Below the pieces are notes generated by a model that saw only the letters and a list, made by a program, of their open reading frames with translations, was not told the origin of the DNA and did not search any database. Below, one piece after another: positions 45,532-55,460 of a stretch of DNA of 64,000 nucleotides. Each line of letters opens with the position of its first letter. Positions within the stretch are counted from its first letter, which is position 1. The translations under genes and the position numbers were made by a program. The stretch is taken from NCBI GenBank assembly GCA_011390205.1, contig JAABSX010000002.1, positions 1 to 64,000 on the forward strand, in the 5' to 3' direction. Origin of the DNA: Microscillaceae bacterium. GTDB lineage: Bacteria > Bacteroidota > Bacteroidia > Cytophagales > Microscillaceae.

Positions 45532-46104
45532 ATGAAAACTAACTTAACACTCATTTTTGTAAGCTTGCTGCTATTTCCCACCTTTGCATATAGTCAGAAC
45601 TACCCCATCCCCTCAAATTATATAGTAAAACAGCAAGTAGAACACGATTTTGACAGAGATGGCAAAAAAGACTTATGTGTTTTTTCTGAGAATAAAATCA
45701 TCCTTTTATTTTTAAGCAGAGATTTCAAAAAGACCAAAACATTTCAAAAATATGAAATTGACGACACAGGAAATGCTTCCCTATTTGTAAAAGGAGATAC
45801 CTTGCAAATCCATCAGACAGAAGGGATGTCTGCTGTTATAGAGCATTACTATGATTTTTATTACGATAAAAAAATAAAAACAATGCTACTCACCAAGTGT
45901 AATGTATCTATTTTTAAGGCTATGTATGATGTTATAGCTGAAATAGATATATCTACACAAACCTATCATATCAAATATATTAGTGAAGAAAAAACATTTG
46001 ATATCACAGAAAAATATACAGATTTACCTGTGATTACTTTCAAAAATCTTCAAGAAAATTACACCAAATGTCGTCAGCTAATCATGCAAAGATTGGAAGA
46101 ATAG
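45532..46104 (+). CDS. Exported hypothetical protein with an EF-hand-like loop
   Basis: A 190-residue protein. A signal peptide (MKTNLTLIFVSLLLFPTFAY then SQ) is followed near residue 40 by DFDRDGKKDLCVFS, a calcium-binding-loop pattern of the FG-GAP/EF-hand kind. The remainder is beta-rich with no motif I recognise. Similar small proteins are common in Bacteroidota. It stands alone with unusually AT-rich codons. Confidence 0.7.
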   Translation: MKTNLTLIFVSLLLFPTFAYSQNYPIPSNYIVKQQVEHDFDRDGKKDLCVFSENKIILLFLSRDFKKTKTFQKYEIDDTGNASLFVKGDTLQIHQTEGMSAVIEHYYDFYYDKKIKTMLLTKCNVSIFKAMYDVIAEIDISTQTYHIKYISEEKTFDITEKYTDLPVITFKNLQENYTKCRQLIMQRLEE

Positions 46105-46189
46105 GCTTCCGTATATCTATTATTCCTCCGTCTAGTCATAAGGCCTTACCCACAACAGCCACTGTTTTTAACGAGATACTCCATTTTGA

Positions 46190-46416
46190 TTAGAGTGTCT
46201 TGACCCACCACAGCAAACTGGTCGGATGCCCCCGCTGTTTTCTACACAATATTTTACAACAAGAGGCACAGCAAGCGAAAAAGGCAATGGCTTGGGGCTG
46301 CACTTGGTGAAAGGCTTGGTATAAAAAACGGAGGAAAAATCTGGGTAACGAGCCAAGAAGGCAAGGGCAGTGAGTTTTGTTTTTTGTTGCCTATGGCTAG
46401 ACAGACTACCCACTAA
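46190..46416 (+). pseudogene. C-terminal relic of a sensor histidine kinase
   Basis: A plus-strand frame reads FSTQYFTTRGTASEKGNGLG then LHLVKGLV and a stop. One base later the reading continues IKNGGKIWVTSQEGKGSEFC and FLLPMA. Together these are the G2 box and last strands of a kinase ATPase domain, broken by a frameshift near 46320. Nothing of the rest of the kinase is present. The overlapping minus-strand 138-aa frame is therefore not a gene. Confidence 0.65.
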
Positions 46417-46579
46417 CACTGGCAGTCTGTATCCGAGAAAGCTATAGTTGTCCATACCAATTTTTGCAAAGAGCTTACAAACAACACGTAAAACATAGAC
46501 TTTCCACTTTTTAGTACTACAAAGCAGGAGATTTTTAATCTGTTTTACACTCCCGACTACAGAGCACAAGATTTTAGTC

Positions 46580-46635
46580 CCCATCCATTCACCGATTCAC
46601 AGCACAAGTAAAAACTTGTGTGGTGAATGGATGGG
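46580..46635. repeat. Long nested hairpin downstream of nrdA
   Basis: Outer 14-bp stem CCCATCCATTCACC (46580-46593) with GGTGAATGGATGGG (46622-46635), inner stem CACAAGT/ACTTGTG. No T run follows on either strand, so it is not a typical terminator, but it could protect or end the nrdA transcript. Confidence 0.6.
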
Positions 46636-46667
46636 TTTAGGAAAAGAAAATTCACTTTATTGGAGGT

Positions 46668-49100
46668 TTAAGAGCCACAAGCCTCACAATCTGGGTCATC
46701 TATGGAGCAGGCTTGCCCGTTTGTGGGCTGTTCACCAAGGCTGATATTGCCGTTTTGGGCTACCATGTTAGAGATTTGGGTTTTCTCGGTAGTTGCAAGG
46801 GTTTCCTCAGCTTTGGCTTCGGCTATTACTTCTACTTCCTTCTTTACCGTAAACTTAATGGCATCTACAGCAGCCTTGGTGCGGAGGTAATACATTCCTG
46901 TTTTTAAGCCTTTTTTCCAAGAGTAGAAGTGCATAGAAGTCAGCTTAGAGAAAGTAGGGTCTTGCACGTGTAGGTTCAGGCTTTGGCTTTGGCAGATGAA
47001 TGCTCCCCTGTCGGCGGCCAGGTCTATGACGGATTTTTGCTTAATCTCCCAAGTCGTTTTGTAGATATCTTTCAGATTCTGAGGGATTTCTGCAATATTT
47101 TGCACAGAGCCATTCTCAGCGATGAGCTTATTTTTCATTCTGTCATCCCATAGCCCTAGTTTGATGAGGTCTGTGAGCAAGTGCCTGTTCACCACCGCAA
47201 ATTCGCCCGAAAGCACTCTTCGTGTATAGATATTGGAGGTGTAAGGCTCAAAGCATTCATTATTGCCTAAGATCTGTGAAGTAGAAGCCGTAGGCATCGG
47301 GGCGAGCAAGAGAGAGTTACGTACGCCATTTTTGATGATTTCACTGCGAAGAGCTTCCCAATCCCAGCGGCCTGATTCGGGCTTTACGCCCCACATATCA
47401 AACTGGAAAATGCCTTGTGAGATAGGCGAGCCTTCGTAGCTTTCATAAGTGCCATCTTTTTGGGCAAGCTCCATAGAGGCAGTCAGGGCAGCGTAATAGA
47501 TAGTCTCAAAGATGTCTTTGTTAAGTCCTTTTGCTTCCTCTGATTCAAAAGGCATTCTGAGCATAATAAAAGCATCTGCCAAGCCTTGCACACCGATTCC
47601 TATCGGGCGATGACGCATATTGGAGTTACGTGCCTCAGGGATAGGGTAATAGTTGAGGTCTATGATTTTATTGAGGTTGTAAGTAATGGTTTTTGTTACC
47701 TCAAATAATTTTTGGTGGTCAAAACGCCCATCGATGACGAACTTAGGCAGTGCGATAGAAGCTAAGTTACAGACGGCAGTCTCATCAGCTGCGGTGTATT
47801 CCATGATTTCAGTGCACAAATTAGAACTCTGAATCGTACCTAGGTTTTTTTGGTTAGATTTCTCATTTGCAGCATCTTTGTAGAGGAGGTAAGGCGTACC
47901 TGTTTCTATCTGAGATTCAAGGATTTTGAACCAAAGGTCTTGGGCTTTGACTACTTTTCGGTGGCGACCTTCACGCTCATATTTTTCGTATAATTCTTCA
48001 AATTCTTTGCCGTAGGTAGTGTGGAGGCCTGGGGCTTCGTGTGGGCAGAAGAGTGACCATGTGTCATTGGCTTCTACGCGCTTCATAAACAAATCAGGTA
48101 TCCAGAGGGCATAGAATAAATCTCTAGCACGGGATTCTTCTTTGCCGTGGTTTTTCTTCAAATCTAAGAAGTCAAACACATCGGCATGCCATGGTTCAAG
48201 ATAAATCGCAAAAGCTCCTTTGCGTTTGCCTCCGCCTTGGTCTATATAGCGGGCAGTATCATTGAAGACCCGTAGCATTGGGATGATGCCATTGCTGTAG
48301 CCGTTTGTGCCTTTGATGTATGAGCCAGTAGCACGCACATTGTGAATCGCCAGCCCTATTCCGCCAGCAGATTGAGAGATTTTAGCACAGTCTTTCAAGG
48401 TGTCATAGATTCCATCGATAGAATCCTCTTTCATACTTATCAGAAAGCAGCTACTCATCTGAGGCTTGGGGGTGCCTGCATTGAAAAGTGTGGGGGTAGC
48501 ATGGGTAAACCATTTTTCAGACATCAGATTATAGGTTTCTATGGCTGCTTCTAAGTCTTCGCCATGGATGCCTATTGCCACACGCATAATCATGTGCTGT
48601 GGTCTCTCTACCACGTGGTTATCCATGCGTAAGAGATACGAACGCTCTAGGGTCTTGAAGCCAAAGTAATCATAGTTAAAATCACGGTCATAGATAATGG
48701 CCGAGTTTAACTCATTGGCATATTTTTTAGAAATCTGATAAGTTTCTTCAGAAATTAATCCTGCATTTTCACCTGTTTTGGGGTCAATGTATTCATAAAG
48801 TTTTTTCATTGTACGTGAAAAAGACTTGACCGTATTTTTTTGAAGGTTAGAAATGGCGATGCGTGCCGCAAGACTGGCATAATCAGGGTGAACCGTAGCA
48901 AGTGTGGCACATATTTCGGCGGCTAGGTTGTCTAGTTCTACAGTGCTGACACCATCATAGATTCCATTGATGACTTTCATCGCAATCTGGACAGGGTCGA
49001 CATAATTTCGGTTCAGACTGTAGCACAGCTTCTCGATGCGTGCCGTGATTTTATCAAATTTTACAGGCTCTCTCCGCCCATCTCTTTTTACTACTTCCAT
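46668..49100 (-). CDS. nrdA: Ribonucleoside-diphosphate reductase alpha subunit, class I
   Basis: An 810-residue large subunit that reduces ribonucleotides to deoxyribonucleotides using a radical from the small subunit. Residues 1-90 are the ATP cone ([20 protein letters not shown]). Active-site cysteines: [13 protein letters not shown] (C218), [11 protein letters not shown] and [13 protein letters not shown]. Also [18 protein letters not shown], and [20 protein letters not shown] with radical-transfer tyrosines nearby. The C-terminus ends CEACGS, the redox pair recharged by thioredoxin or glutaredoxin, preceded by a linker. nrdB is not in the window. Possible NrdR boxes were looked for upstream and not seen. 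Confidence 0.96.
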   Translation of the reverse strand: MEVVKRDGRREPVKFDKITARIEKLCYSLNRNYVDPVQIAMKVINGIYDGVSTVELDNLAAEICATLATVHPDYASLAARIAISNLQKNTVKSFSRTMKKLYEYIDPKTGENAGLISEETYQISKKYANELNSAIIYDRDFNYDYFGFKTLERSYLLRMDNHVVERPQHMIMRVAIGIHGEDLEAAIETYNLMSEKWFTHATPTLFNAGTPKPQMSSCFLISMKEDSIDGIYDTLKDCAKISQSAGGIGLAIHNVRATGSYIKGTNGYSNGIIPMLRVFNDTARYIDQGGGKRKGAFAIYLEPWHADVFDFLDLKKNHGKEESRARDLFYALWIPDLFMKRVEANDTWSLFCPHEAPGLHTTYGKEFEELYEKYEREGRHRKVVKAQDLWFKILESQIETGTPYLLYKDAANEKSNQKNLGTIQSSNLCTEIMEYTAADETAVCNLASIALPKFVIDGRFDHQKLFEVTKTITYNLNKIIDLNYYPIPEARNSNMRHRPIGIGVQGLADAFIMLRMPFESEEAKGLNKDIFETIYYAALTASMELAQKDGTYESYEGSPISQGIFQFDMWGVKPESGRWDWEALRSEIIKNGVRNSLLLAPMPTASTSQILGNNECFEPYTSNIYTRRVLSGEFAVVNRHLLTDLIKLGLWDDRMKNKLIAENGSVQNIAEIPQNLKDIYKTTWEIKQKSVIDLAADRGAFICQSQSLNLHVQDPTFSKLTSMHFYSWKKGLKTGMYYLRTKAAVDAIKFTVKKEVEVIAEAKAEETLATTEKTQISNMVAQNGNISLGEQPTNGQACSIDDPDCEACGS

Positions 49101-49401
49101 GTATATGTGATTTTTTTTAGGGTAAAATTTAGTGCATCTCTCAAATATAACTCAAAAATTAAGCAATTTCATAGCTTTTCTTACTCCAAAATGGAACGAG
49201 TCAGCTAACGGCTTGATTTTTATGCTTTTAGCTTTCAAAATTTTTTGAAAAAAAAAGTGTGTTCATTTTTCATTAAAAAACGTTCAAAAAGAATCTCAAA
49301 GCTCGTAGGGTCTTCTCCTAAAAAGTTCCATCTTAAGCCCGAAAACTCAGGATAATTTCAGACCAATCAAGCCAGAGATATTTACGAAGTAAGGCACAAA
49401 G
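49101..49401. other. Intergenic region before nrdA, no gene seen
   Basis: AT-rich leader of nrdA. It has A- and T-runs but no hairpin, box pair or coding frame I would defend. Confidence 0.5.
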
Positions 49402-49459
49402 AAGCCCCGAGCGTGTTGTCTTAACTTTGACGGTTCAGACTTTGATACCCTCGGGGCTT
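49402..49459. terminator. Hairpin downstream of the acyltransferase fusion
   Basis: 10-bp stem AAGCCCCGAG (49402-49411) with CTCGGGGCTT (49450-49459) around a 38-nt loop. Only CTTTG follows on the minus strand, so termination efficiency is doubtful. Confidence 0.5.
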
Positions 49460-49481
49460 GGCTAAAAAAAAGTTTTGTCTT

Positions 49482-52400
49482 CTATTCTTCTGCCTGCCCC
49501 AGTTCATCTAGGTACAACTGTCTGATTTCTTTGACGTGTTGGTCTATATTTTCGGCTTTCCAGTTTTGGGTAGAGATAGGGGGCATTACCACAATATCTA
49601 CGGCTGAGGGGCGCACAAAGGTAGCTCCCCTGGGCATCACGTCATGGGCATTTCGAATCACAATAGGCACAATAGGTACTTTGGCTTGCATGGCTATATG
49701 GAATGGGCCTTTTTTGAATCTGCCTAATTTATAATCATAGCTGCGTGTGCCTTCGGGGAAGATAGCCAAAGACATTCCTCCTTGCAAGGCATCTACTATG
49801 GGTTTCAGACTCTCGATGGCCTTCTCACTGTCTGCTCTGTCCACAAACACCACTCCTGCCATTTTCATCATAAATCCGTATAGCCCTGTTTCTAGTTCTT
49901 TCTTGGCTACGCCTAAGATGTCTTTGCGCAATAGTTTGGCAGCAATGAAAAAATCTACTTGGCTTTGGTGATTAAAAATAAAGACTGCGGGTCGGTATTT
50001 TTGTAAATTTTCTTCTCCTTTAATGACCAGATTGATGCCCACAAGTGCTGCCCCTAAGTCACCAATGGTAGCCGTCATGGCATTGATGCCATCTTTCCAA
50101 GAGAGATTATATAGCCCTGAGAGTGTGCCACTCATCACGGCAGGGAAGAGGCTGCCCATCGCAAGCCCTGTGCGGAGTATGTTGGCTACTTTGGGGCGCT
50201 GGACATCATCAAAACGGTGGATAGGCCAGTTATTTTGAAATGCCAATACAGCAAGTTTTGTGTCTGGATTAAGGGGGCGAGGTTTTCCTACGATTTCTAG
50301 CAAGGGCATATCTTCGGCACTGTCTGTATAAAAGTAGCTTTTGTTGAGGTCTATTTGGTGTTTTTCTGAAAATATCCTTGCTTGTATTGCCTTGCCATCA
50401 CCCCAGCAAGCTGGCTCTATGATTTTGCCTGTAAAAGTACCTTTGCTTACTTCCATGCGTGTGCACATGACTTCCTTGATGCCTAGATCTCGGGCTATAG
50501 GATTGACCTGATAAGGGGTGGCAGCAGATACAATCGCTACAGTATGCCCTTGGGCAAGGTGGGCTGCCACTAGAGATCTAGACTCTGGATAGACTTCATC
50601 GGCAAGGTGTTTTAGATAGACATCTTCACCTACTTCTATGAATACCTGTTCTTTGATTCCTCTGACTCCCTGTGCTCCGAGTGCTGCCAAACCTGCAAAA
50701 TTACCATTACCTGCGGCATAGACCAGCACACCTGCAAACTGTGCGACTACCTCACGGGTGGTCATTTTGCCACTGAGTATCCTTGCTTGCATAAAATCTT
50801 TTGCAGAGAACCCTCTGATGAGTGTCTGGTCTAAATCAAAGAAGGCGGCAATGTGCTTGCCTTTTTCGTCTTCTAATACCTCTCTCACCAAGCCCGTATT
50901 TTTAGACCCAGGCACCATTTCACGCTCTAGTGGGATAGGCAATGAAGAATCATGGGGTCTTTCTAATGTAAAGCCTTGTAAAACGTTGATTCTATCCACT
51001 ACATCTGTAAGCCTGTCTAAGAATGTTTGCAATGCTTCTTGTTTTCTTTTGTCCGATGTAGGGATGAGCTGATAGTTATCTGCAAGGCGTATTCCATTGA
51101 GCAAAAAAGGCTTAGAAACTGCCTCTATACGTCTGATACGTCCTTGCCAGTGCAGCTCTTCACCTAGCAAAAGGCAATCTTTGACAAACTGCTCTTCTTG
51201 GAATGGGAGCATTAGCTCAGGACTTAGCAATGTATAAGCCACTACTCGGTATGCCTCTGTATAGGTATAAAGCACTACAGGTGCTACCAAGATACGTTGT
51301 TCTTTGAGAAGCTCTAGCAGGTCTGTTTCTTCGCTGGCAAGATTTTCTCTCCATTCAGTATCTATGAGGGCAAGGTCTGTCTCTATTTTATCACTAAAAG
51401 TGGCTTTGTCTGAGTAAAAAAATTCAAACTTAAATAAATCTCTCAGATGCATAATCTCTTGCCAGAATCTAAAAGTACGCTCTAAGGCAGGCACATCTTT
51501 GACTTTCAGCAAGGCAAGCTCTATAAAAGCACGCCTGTATAGATGATGCACCGACATGTTGGCGTAGTAGGTAGCCGCTAGGTGGTTCTCTGGCACGATG
51601 GTATATTTGGCATTTAGCCCACCTCCCTGCTGCTGCACGAGTTTATCCCTTACGAGTAGATTAAGGGCAGCCTGTACACTTTCTCCTATTCCCTTGCTTC
51701 TATCTACGAGGGCATCGGGTTTATGATTTTCGATGAGGTACATCAAGTTGGCGATGTCTGCATCTAGGGCTCTTTTACTCAATGAAAACTTACTCAAAAG
51801 AGCCGTACAGACTAGAGAGGTAGTGGTTACAGGAGTGATGTTATTGATTCGGTGCGAAATCTCAAATGCAAACTGTGAGATGCCTGATTTGGGTGTATTT
51901 TCTTCTTCTTCGGGTGTGCCAGGGATAGGGTTAGAGTATGTTTCACTGGCATTGAGTGGCTCTCCGAGCCGTAGAGAGATTTTACCAAAGTTTCCGCTGA
52001 TGTTTTTGAGGTAGTTAATCCACCACCAAAGGCTTTCGGGGCTTTTGTCTTTTCCTCGTCCTTCTTCTGTCATTTCTTTGACATCAGGGATGAGGTCATA
52101 CACAATAGAAACAGGGACATATTTGACCTCTTGTTTGGAGCTTTTTTCTGCTTCGGCGATGTATTTCAGGATGCCCATTTTGGGCCAAACCAGCTTACCA
52201 GTGCGTGAGCGAGTGCCTTCTATTGCCCACATAAAATGCGATTTTTCTTTGACCAAGGTAGCGATGAAGTGCCTTAGCGTGGCTTTATAGACCTCATCAT
52301 CTTTGAAAGAACGACGAATGAATATAGCCCCTGTCTGCCTTGCAAACTGCCCCAAACCCATAAAACTCATATTGATTCCGCCAAAAGTATAAGGCACTGG

Positions 52401-52736
52401 CAGCCCATAGCTATTGAGTGCAATGGCAAGCACAAACATATCTATATACGTCTTGTGTGTCATCACAAAAGCGACAGGGTAGCGGTGCATGAGTTTTGCG
52501 AGTTGCTTAATCTCAGCAGGATTTACATCAATAGATTTTTCATAAGCACGAGACAAAACATAATGCGAACCACGCAGCATCAGGAGGTCTGCGATGGGCT
52601 GGTGCACAGTATAAAGTTCACGAAGGCATTTTTCAGCATCTTTGAGGACTTTTTCTGGGCTAAGACCTTCTTTTTGGGCTATTTCTGCGAGTTGCTTTTG
52701 AAATTTAGGGTCTTCAAGTATTTGTGTATAAGTCAT
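49482..52736 (-). CDS. Fused glycerol-phosphate acyltransferase / HAD-IB phosphatase / lysophosphatidate acyltransferase
   Basis: 1084 residues, three enzymes in a row. Residues 1-590: PlsB-like acyltransferase with the HxxxxD motif MTHKTYIDMF and the phrase AIEGTRSRTGKL. Residues about 630-840: HAD-IB hydrolase with catalytic FFDLDQTLIRGFS and later FYTDSAEDMPLL. Residues about 850-1084: PlsC-like acyltransferase with FIFNHQSQVDFF and FPEGTRSYDYKLGRF. Together it could acylate glycerol 3-phosphate twice to phosphatidate, with the HAD part removing a phosphate, perhaps to diacylglycerol. The HAD substrate is inference. HAD-PlsC fusions are known; the extra GPAT is less usual. Upstream of acpP-fabF-rnc, which fits lipid synthesis. 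Confidence 0.88.
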   Translation of the reverse strand: MTYTQILEDPKFQKQLAEIAQKEGLSPEKVLKDAEKCLRELYTVHQPIADLLMLRGSHYVLSRAYEKSIDVNPAEIKQLAKLMHRYPVAFVMTHKTYIDMFVLAIALNSYGLPVPYTFGGINMSFMGLGQFARQTGAIFIRRSFKDDEVYKATLRHFIATLVKEKSHFMWAIEGTRSRTGKLVWPKMGILKYIAEAEKSSKQEVKYVPVSIVYDLIPDVKEMTEEGRGKDKSPESLWWWINYLKNISGNFGKISLRLGEPLNASETYSNPIPGTPEEEENTPKSGISQFAFEISHRINNITPVTTTSLVCTALLSKFSLSKRALDADIANLMYLIENHKPDALVDRSKGIGESVQAALNLLVRDKLVQQQGGGLNAKYTIVPENHLAATYYANMSVHHLYRRAFIELALLKVKDVPALERTFRFWQEIMHLRDLFKFEFFYSDKATFSDKIETDLALIDTEWRENLASEETDLLELLKEQRILVAPVVLYTYTEAYRVVAYTLLSPELMLPFQEEQFVKDCLLLGEELHWQGRIRRIEAVSKPFLLNGIRLADNYQLIPTSDKRKQEALQTFLDRLTDVVDRINVLQGFTLERPHDSSLPIPLEREMVPGSKNTGLVREVLEDEKGKHIAAFFDLDQTLIRGFSAKDFMQARILSGKMTTREVVAQFAGVLVYAAGNGNFAGLAALGAQGVRGIKEQVFIEVGEDVYLKHLADEVYPESRSLVAAHLAQGHTVAIVSAATPYQVNPIARDLGIKEVMCTRMEVSKGTFTGKIIEPACWGDGKAIQARIFSEKHQIDLNKSYFYTDSAEDMPLLEIVGKPRPLNPDTKLAVLAFQNNWPIHRFDDVQRPKVANILRTGLAMGSLFPAVMSGTLSGLYNLSWKDGINAMTATIGDLGAALVGINLVIKGEENLQKYRPAVFIFNHQSQVDFFIAAKLLRKDILGVAKKELETGLYGFMMKMAGVVFVDRADSEKAIESLKPIVDALQGGMSLAIFPEGTRSYDYKLGRFKKGPFHIAMQAKVPIVPIVIRNAHDVMPRGATFVRPSAVDIVVMPPISTQNWKAENIDQHVKEIRQLYLDELGQAEE

Positions 52737-52898
52737 ATCATCTTAAATTTTAGGCATCGGATACACTGCCAGAAAAATATCCAAACAGCTTCACACAAAT
52801 TTAGCATGAATATCATAAAAGTACGGTATAGTGAGATAAATATCGAGAGATGAGATAGGAAAAGTAAAAGGAGAATAAGATTGAAGTACTTGGATTTT

Positions 52899-53651
52899 TT
52901 AGGAGATATTGAATTCTAAACAGGCTTTTTCGGCCGCAGATTGCTCTGCTTTTTTCTTACTCAGTCCTGTGCCTGTGGCGATAGGATCTTCGTCTACGAT
53001 GAGCTGCACTGTAAATTCACGGTGATGCTTGCTGCCTTTTTCTAGGATGGTCTCAAAGCGTAAATCTCGGTTTTCTTTTTGGGCCCACTCAATGATGAGG
53101 CTTTTGAAATTTTTGTTATTGGCCACCACATTTTGCAGGTCTAGCTGGGCCTGGACAATCTTCTGAATCACAAAGCTACTACAGAATTTAAAGCCATGGT
53201 CAAGATAGACCGCCCCAACGAGGGCCTCGAGGGCATCGCCGTTCATAGATTTGTAAGACATGTGGTGCCTTCTGCCCTCAAAACGGACGAGTTCGTTGAT
53301 TCCTAGTTTGAGCGCAAGTTGATTAAGGGACTCCCTATTGACGATGCGTGAGCGGATGTCAGTCAGAAAACCCTCATCTTTAAAAGGATATTTTTTGAAC
53401 AAATAATCTGCAATAACAGCCCCTAAGAGTGCATCACCAAGGTATTCAAGCCTTTCATTAGACTCCCTGACCCCTGTTTGCTCACTTAGCTTTGAGGCCG
53501 AAGTATGGCTAAAAGCCAAGAAGTAAAGATTGACATTGACAGGACTTCGCCCAGTAATTTGTTTGACAGATTGTATAAGAGTTCTTTCACTTTCTGAGTG
53601 TATTCGGAAAGGAGCGATAAGCCTTAAAAAAAAACGCTTCAATAAGTTCAC
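52899..53651 (-). CDS. rnc: Ribonuclease III
   Basis: A 250-residue protein: nuclease domain with NERLEYLGDALLGAVIADYL (E66, E69, D73 in the catalytic signature), and a C-terminal dsRNA-binding domain (about 170-247, ending LSKKKAEQSAAEKACLEF). It cleaves double-stranded RNA in rRNA and mRNA processing. The start is a GTG at 53651, four bases after the fabF stop, with no better ATG nearby, so translation is probably coupled to fabF. acpP-fabF-rnc is a common gene order. Confidence 0.95.
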   Translation of the reverse strand: MNLLKRFFLRLIAPFRIHSESERTLIQSVKQITGRSPVNVNLYFLAFSHTSASKLSEQTGVRESNERLEYLGDALLGAVIADYLFKKYPFKDEGFLTDIRSRIVNRESLNQLALKLGINELVRFEGRRHHMSYKSMNGDALEALVGAVYLDHGFKFCSSFVIQKIVQAQLDLQNVVANNKNFKSLIIEWAQKENRDLRFETILEKGSKHHREFTVQLIVDEDPIATGTGLSKKKAEQSAAEKACLEFNIS

Positions 53652-53655
53652 ACTA

Positions 53656-54906
53656 TCAATCGGGTTTTTTAAATATCACTGAGCAATTATGCCCTCCAAA
53701 TCCAAAGGTATTACTCAAAGCATAATTGATTTCTCTTTTTTGTGCTTTGTTAAAAGTAAAATTAAGATTACTATCAAACTGCTCATCATCCGTAAAGTGA
53801 TTAATGGTAGGAGGAACAATCTGATGCTCTATAGCCAACACACAAGCAAGGGCTTCTATAGCTCCTGCTGCACCAAGTAAGTGCCCTGTCATTGATTTTG
53901 TGGAGCTGATATTCAATTTGAAGGCATGCGGGCCAAACACAGATTGTATCGCAAGTGCTTCACTGATGTCTCCTAGTGGGGTGGATGTTCCGTGTACATT
54001 GATATAATCAATTTTTTCGGGGCTAAGGTTTGCATCATTGAGTGCATCTTTCATTACATTTTTAGCACCCAAGCCTTCGGGGTGTGGTGCAGTAATATGA
54101 AAAGCATCCGAAGACATTCCTCCACCTACAAGTTCGGCGTAGATTTTTGCTCCTCTTGCCTTGGCGTGTTCGTACTCTTCCAAGATAATAGCTCCTGCCC
54201 CTTCTCCAAGCACAAATCCATCACGGTCTTTGTCAAAGGGTCTAGAGGCCGTTTCGGGTGAGTCATTTCTTTCTGAAAGAGCTTTCATGGCACTAAACCC
54301 TCCCATCCCTGCTTCTGTAACTGCTGCTTCAGAGCCACCACTGACGATGATGTCAGCCTTGCCAAGTCTAATATAATTAAAAGAATCAACCAAGGCATTG
54401 GTAGAAGAAGCACAGGCCGACACCGTAACGAAGTTCATGCCCCTGAATCCGTAACGGATAGAGATATGCCCTGCACTCAGGTCAGCAATCATTTTAGGAA
54501 TAAAGAAAGGATTAAAACGAGGTGTGCCACTTCCTTTGGCGAAAGCCATCACTTCCTCTTGAAAGGTAGTTAGCCCCCCTATCCCCGAACCCCAAATGAC
54601 GCCCACACGATCTTTATTGACCTTGTCTAAATCAAGCTTAGAATCTTGGATGGCCTGCTCAGACACCACAAGGGCGTACTGCGTAAACAAGTCCATTCTT
54701 CTTGCTTCTTTACGGTCAATATAATCTTGAACGTCGAAGTTTTTTACTTCACACGCAAATTGTGTTTTAAACTTTTCTGGGTTATACTTGGTGATGGCAG
54801 CAGCACCGCTGACACCATTTACCAAAGCCTGCCAATAAGAAGACACATCATTGCCTATAGGAGTCAGTGCCCCTAAACCTGTAACAACTACTCTTTTGAG
54901 ATCCAT
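53656..54906 (-). CDS. fabF: 3-oxoacyl-ACP synthase II
   Basis: A 416-residue condensing enzyme that extends acyl-ACP with malonyl-ACP. Catalytic triad: cysteine in VSACASSTNALVDS (C165), the histidines in HGTSTPLGD and in MTGHLLGAAGAIEA. It begins RVVVTGLGALTPIGND, as expected of FabF. Length is standard. It follows acpP by 31 bp and precedes rnc by 4 bp. Confidence 0.97.
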   Translation of the reverse strand: MDLKRVVVTGLGALTPIGNDVSSYWQALVNGVSGAAAITKYNPEKFKTQFACEVKNFDVQDYIDRKEARRMDLFTQYALVVSEQAIQDSKLDLDKVNKDRVGVIWGSGIGGLTTFQEEVMAFAKGSGTPRFNPFFIPKMIADLSAGHISIRYGFRGMNFVTVSACASSTNALVDSFNYIRLGKADIIVSGGSEAAVTEAGMGGFSAMKALSERNDSPETASRPFDKDRDGFVLGEGAGAIILEEYEHAKARGAKIYAELVGGGMSSDAFHITAPHPEGLGAKNVMKDALNDANLSPEKIDYINVHGTSTPLGDISEALAIQSVFGPHAFKLNISSTKSMTGHLLGAAGAIEALACVLAIEHQIVPPTINHFTDDEQFDSNLNFTFNKAQKREINYALSNTFGFGGHNCSVIFKKPD

Positions 54907-54937
54907 GGATAAGGAGGAGAATTTATTCTTTAACTAA

Positions 54938-55174
54938 CTACTTTACGTTTTCTTCCAAATAGGTAATTGCATGCCCTACGGTTGCAATATTTTCGGCGTG
55001 GTCATCTGGGATAGAGATATCAAACTCTTTCTCAAATTCCATAATTAACTCTACCGTATCAAGGGAGTCAGCACCTAGATCATTTGTAAAGCTTGCTTCT
55101 GCAGTCACTTCTGACTCTTCTACACCAAGCTTATCGATGATGATGTTTTTAACTTTTTGCGCAATATCAGACAT
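54938..55174 (-). CDS. acpP: Acyl carrier protein
   Basis: 78 residues from the ATG at 55174 (the 20 extra residues of a longer frame are not ACP-like). It begins [20 protein letters not shown], and the serine of [12 protein letters not shown] takes phosphopantetheine. Strongly acidic, with three predicted helices. It carries growing acyl chains and feeds FabF, encoded just downstream. Promoter expected in the AT-rich stretch 55180-55300. Confidence 0.97.
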   Translation of the reverse strand: MSDIAQKVKNIIIDKLGVEESEVTAEASFTNDLGADSLDTVELIMEFEKEFDISIPDDHAENIATVGHAITYLEENVK

Positions 55175-55460
55175 TCTTCTTTTTTTTTTAGTGAAAAACC
55201 ATGCAAATAAATAGATTAAAATTATCTCTGACAAAAAAAAATCAAAAAACTATAGATATAATTCTGTTTTGACGGCTTTGCCTCCTCTGATTTTTAAAAA
55301 AGAAGGCTTGCATTGTTTTGAAAAAAACATAAAAAACTAAAGGATTATTTTTTTATTTGCCCTAAGATTTGCTTTAATTTACCTTTCCTTTGCAATCTAT
55401 ACCGAAAAACTAAGATTGGTTAAGAAAAAACAATAAAAACACTTCTAAAATTTTTAAAAA

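Noticed and set aside
46168-46584. 138-aa minus-strand open frame
   Set aside because: The plus strand carries a histidine-kinase remnant here; the minus frame is its shadow.
49101-49140. NrdR box upstream of nrdA
   Set aside because: A short alternating TATATG stretch is present next to the start, but no paired 16-bp boxes at the expected spacing.
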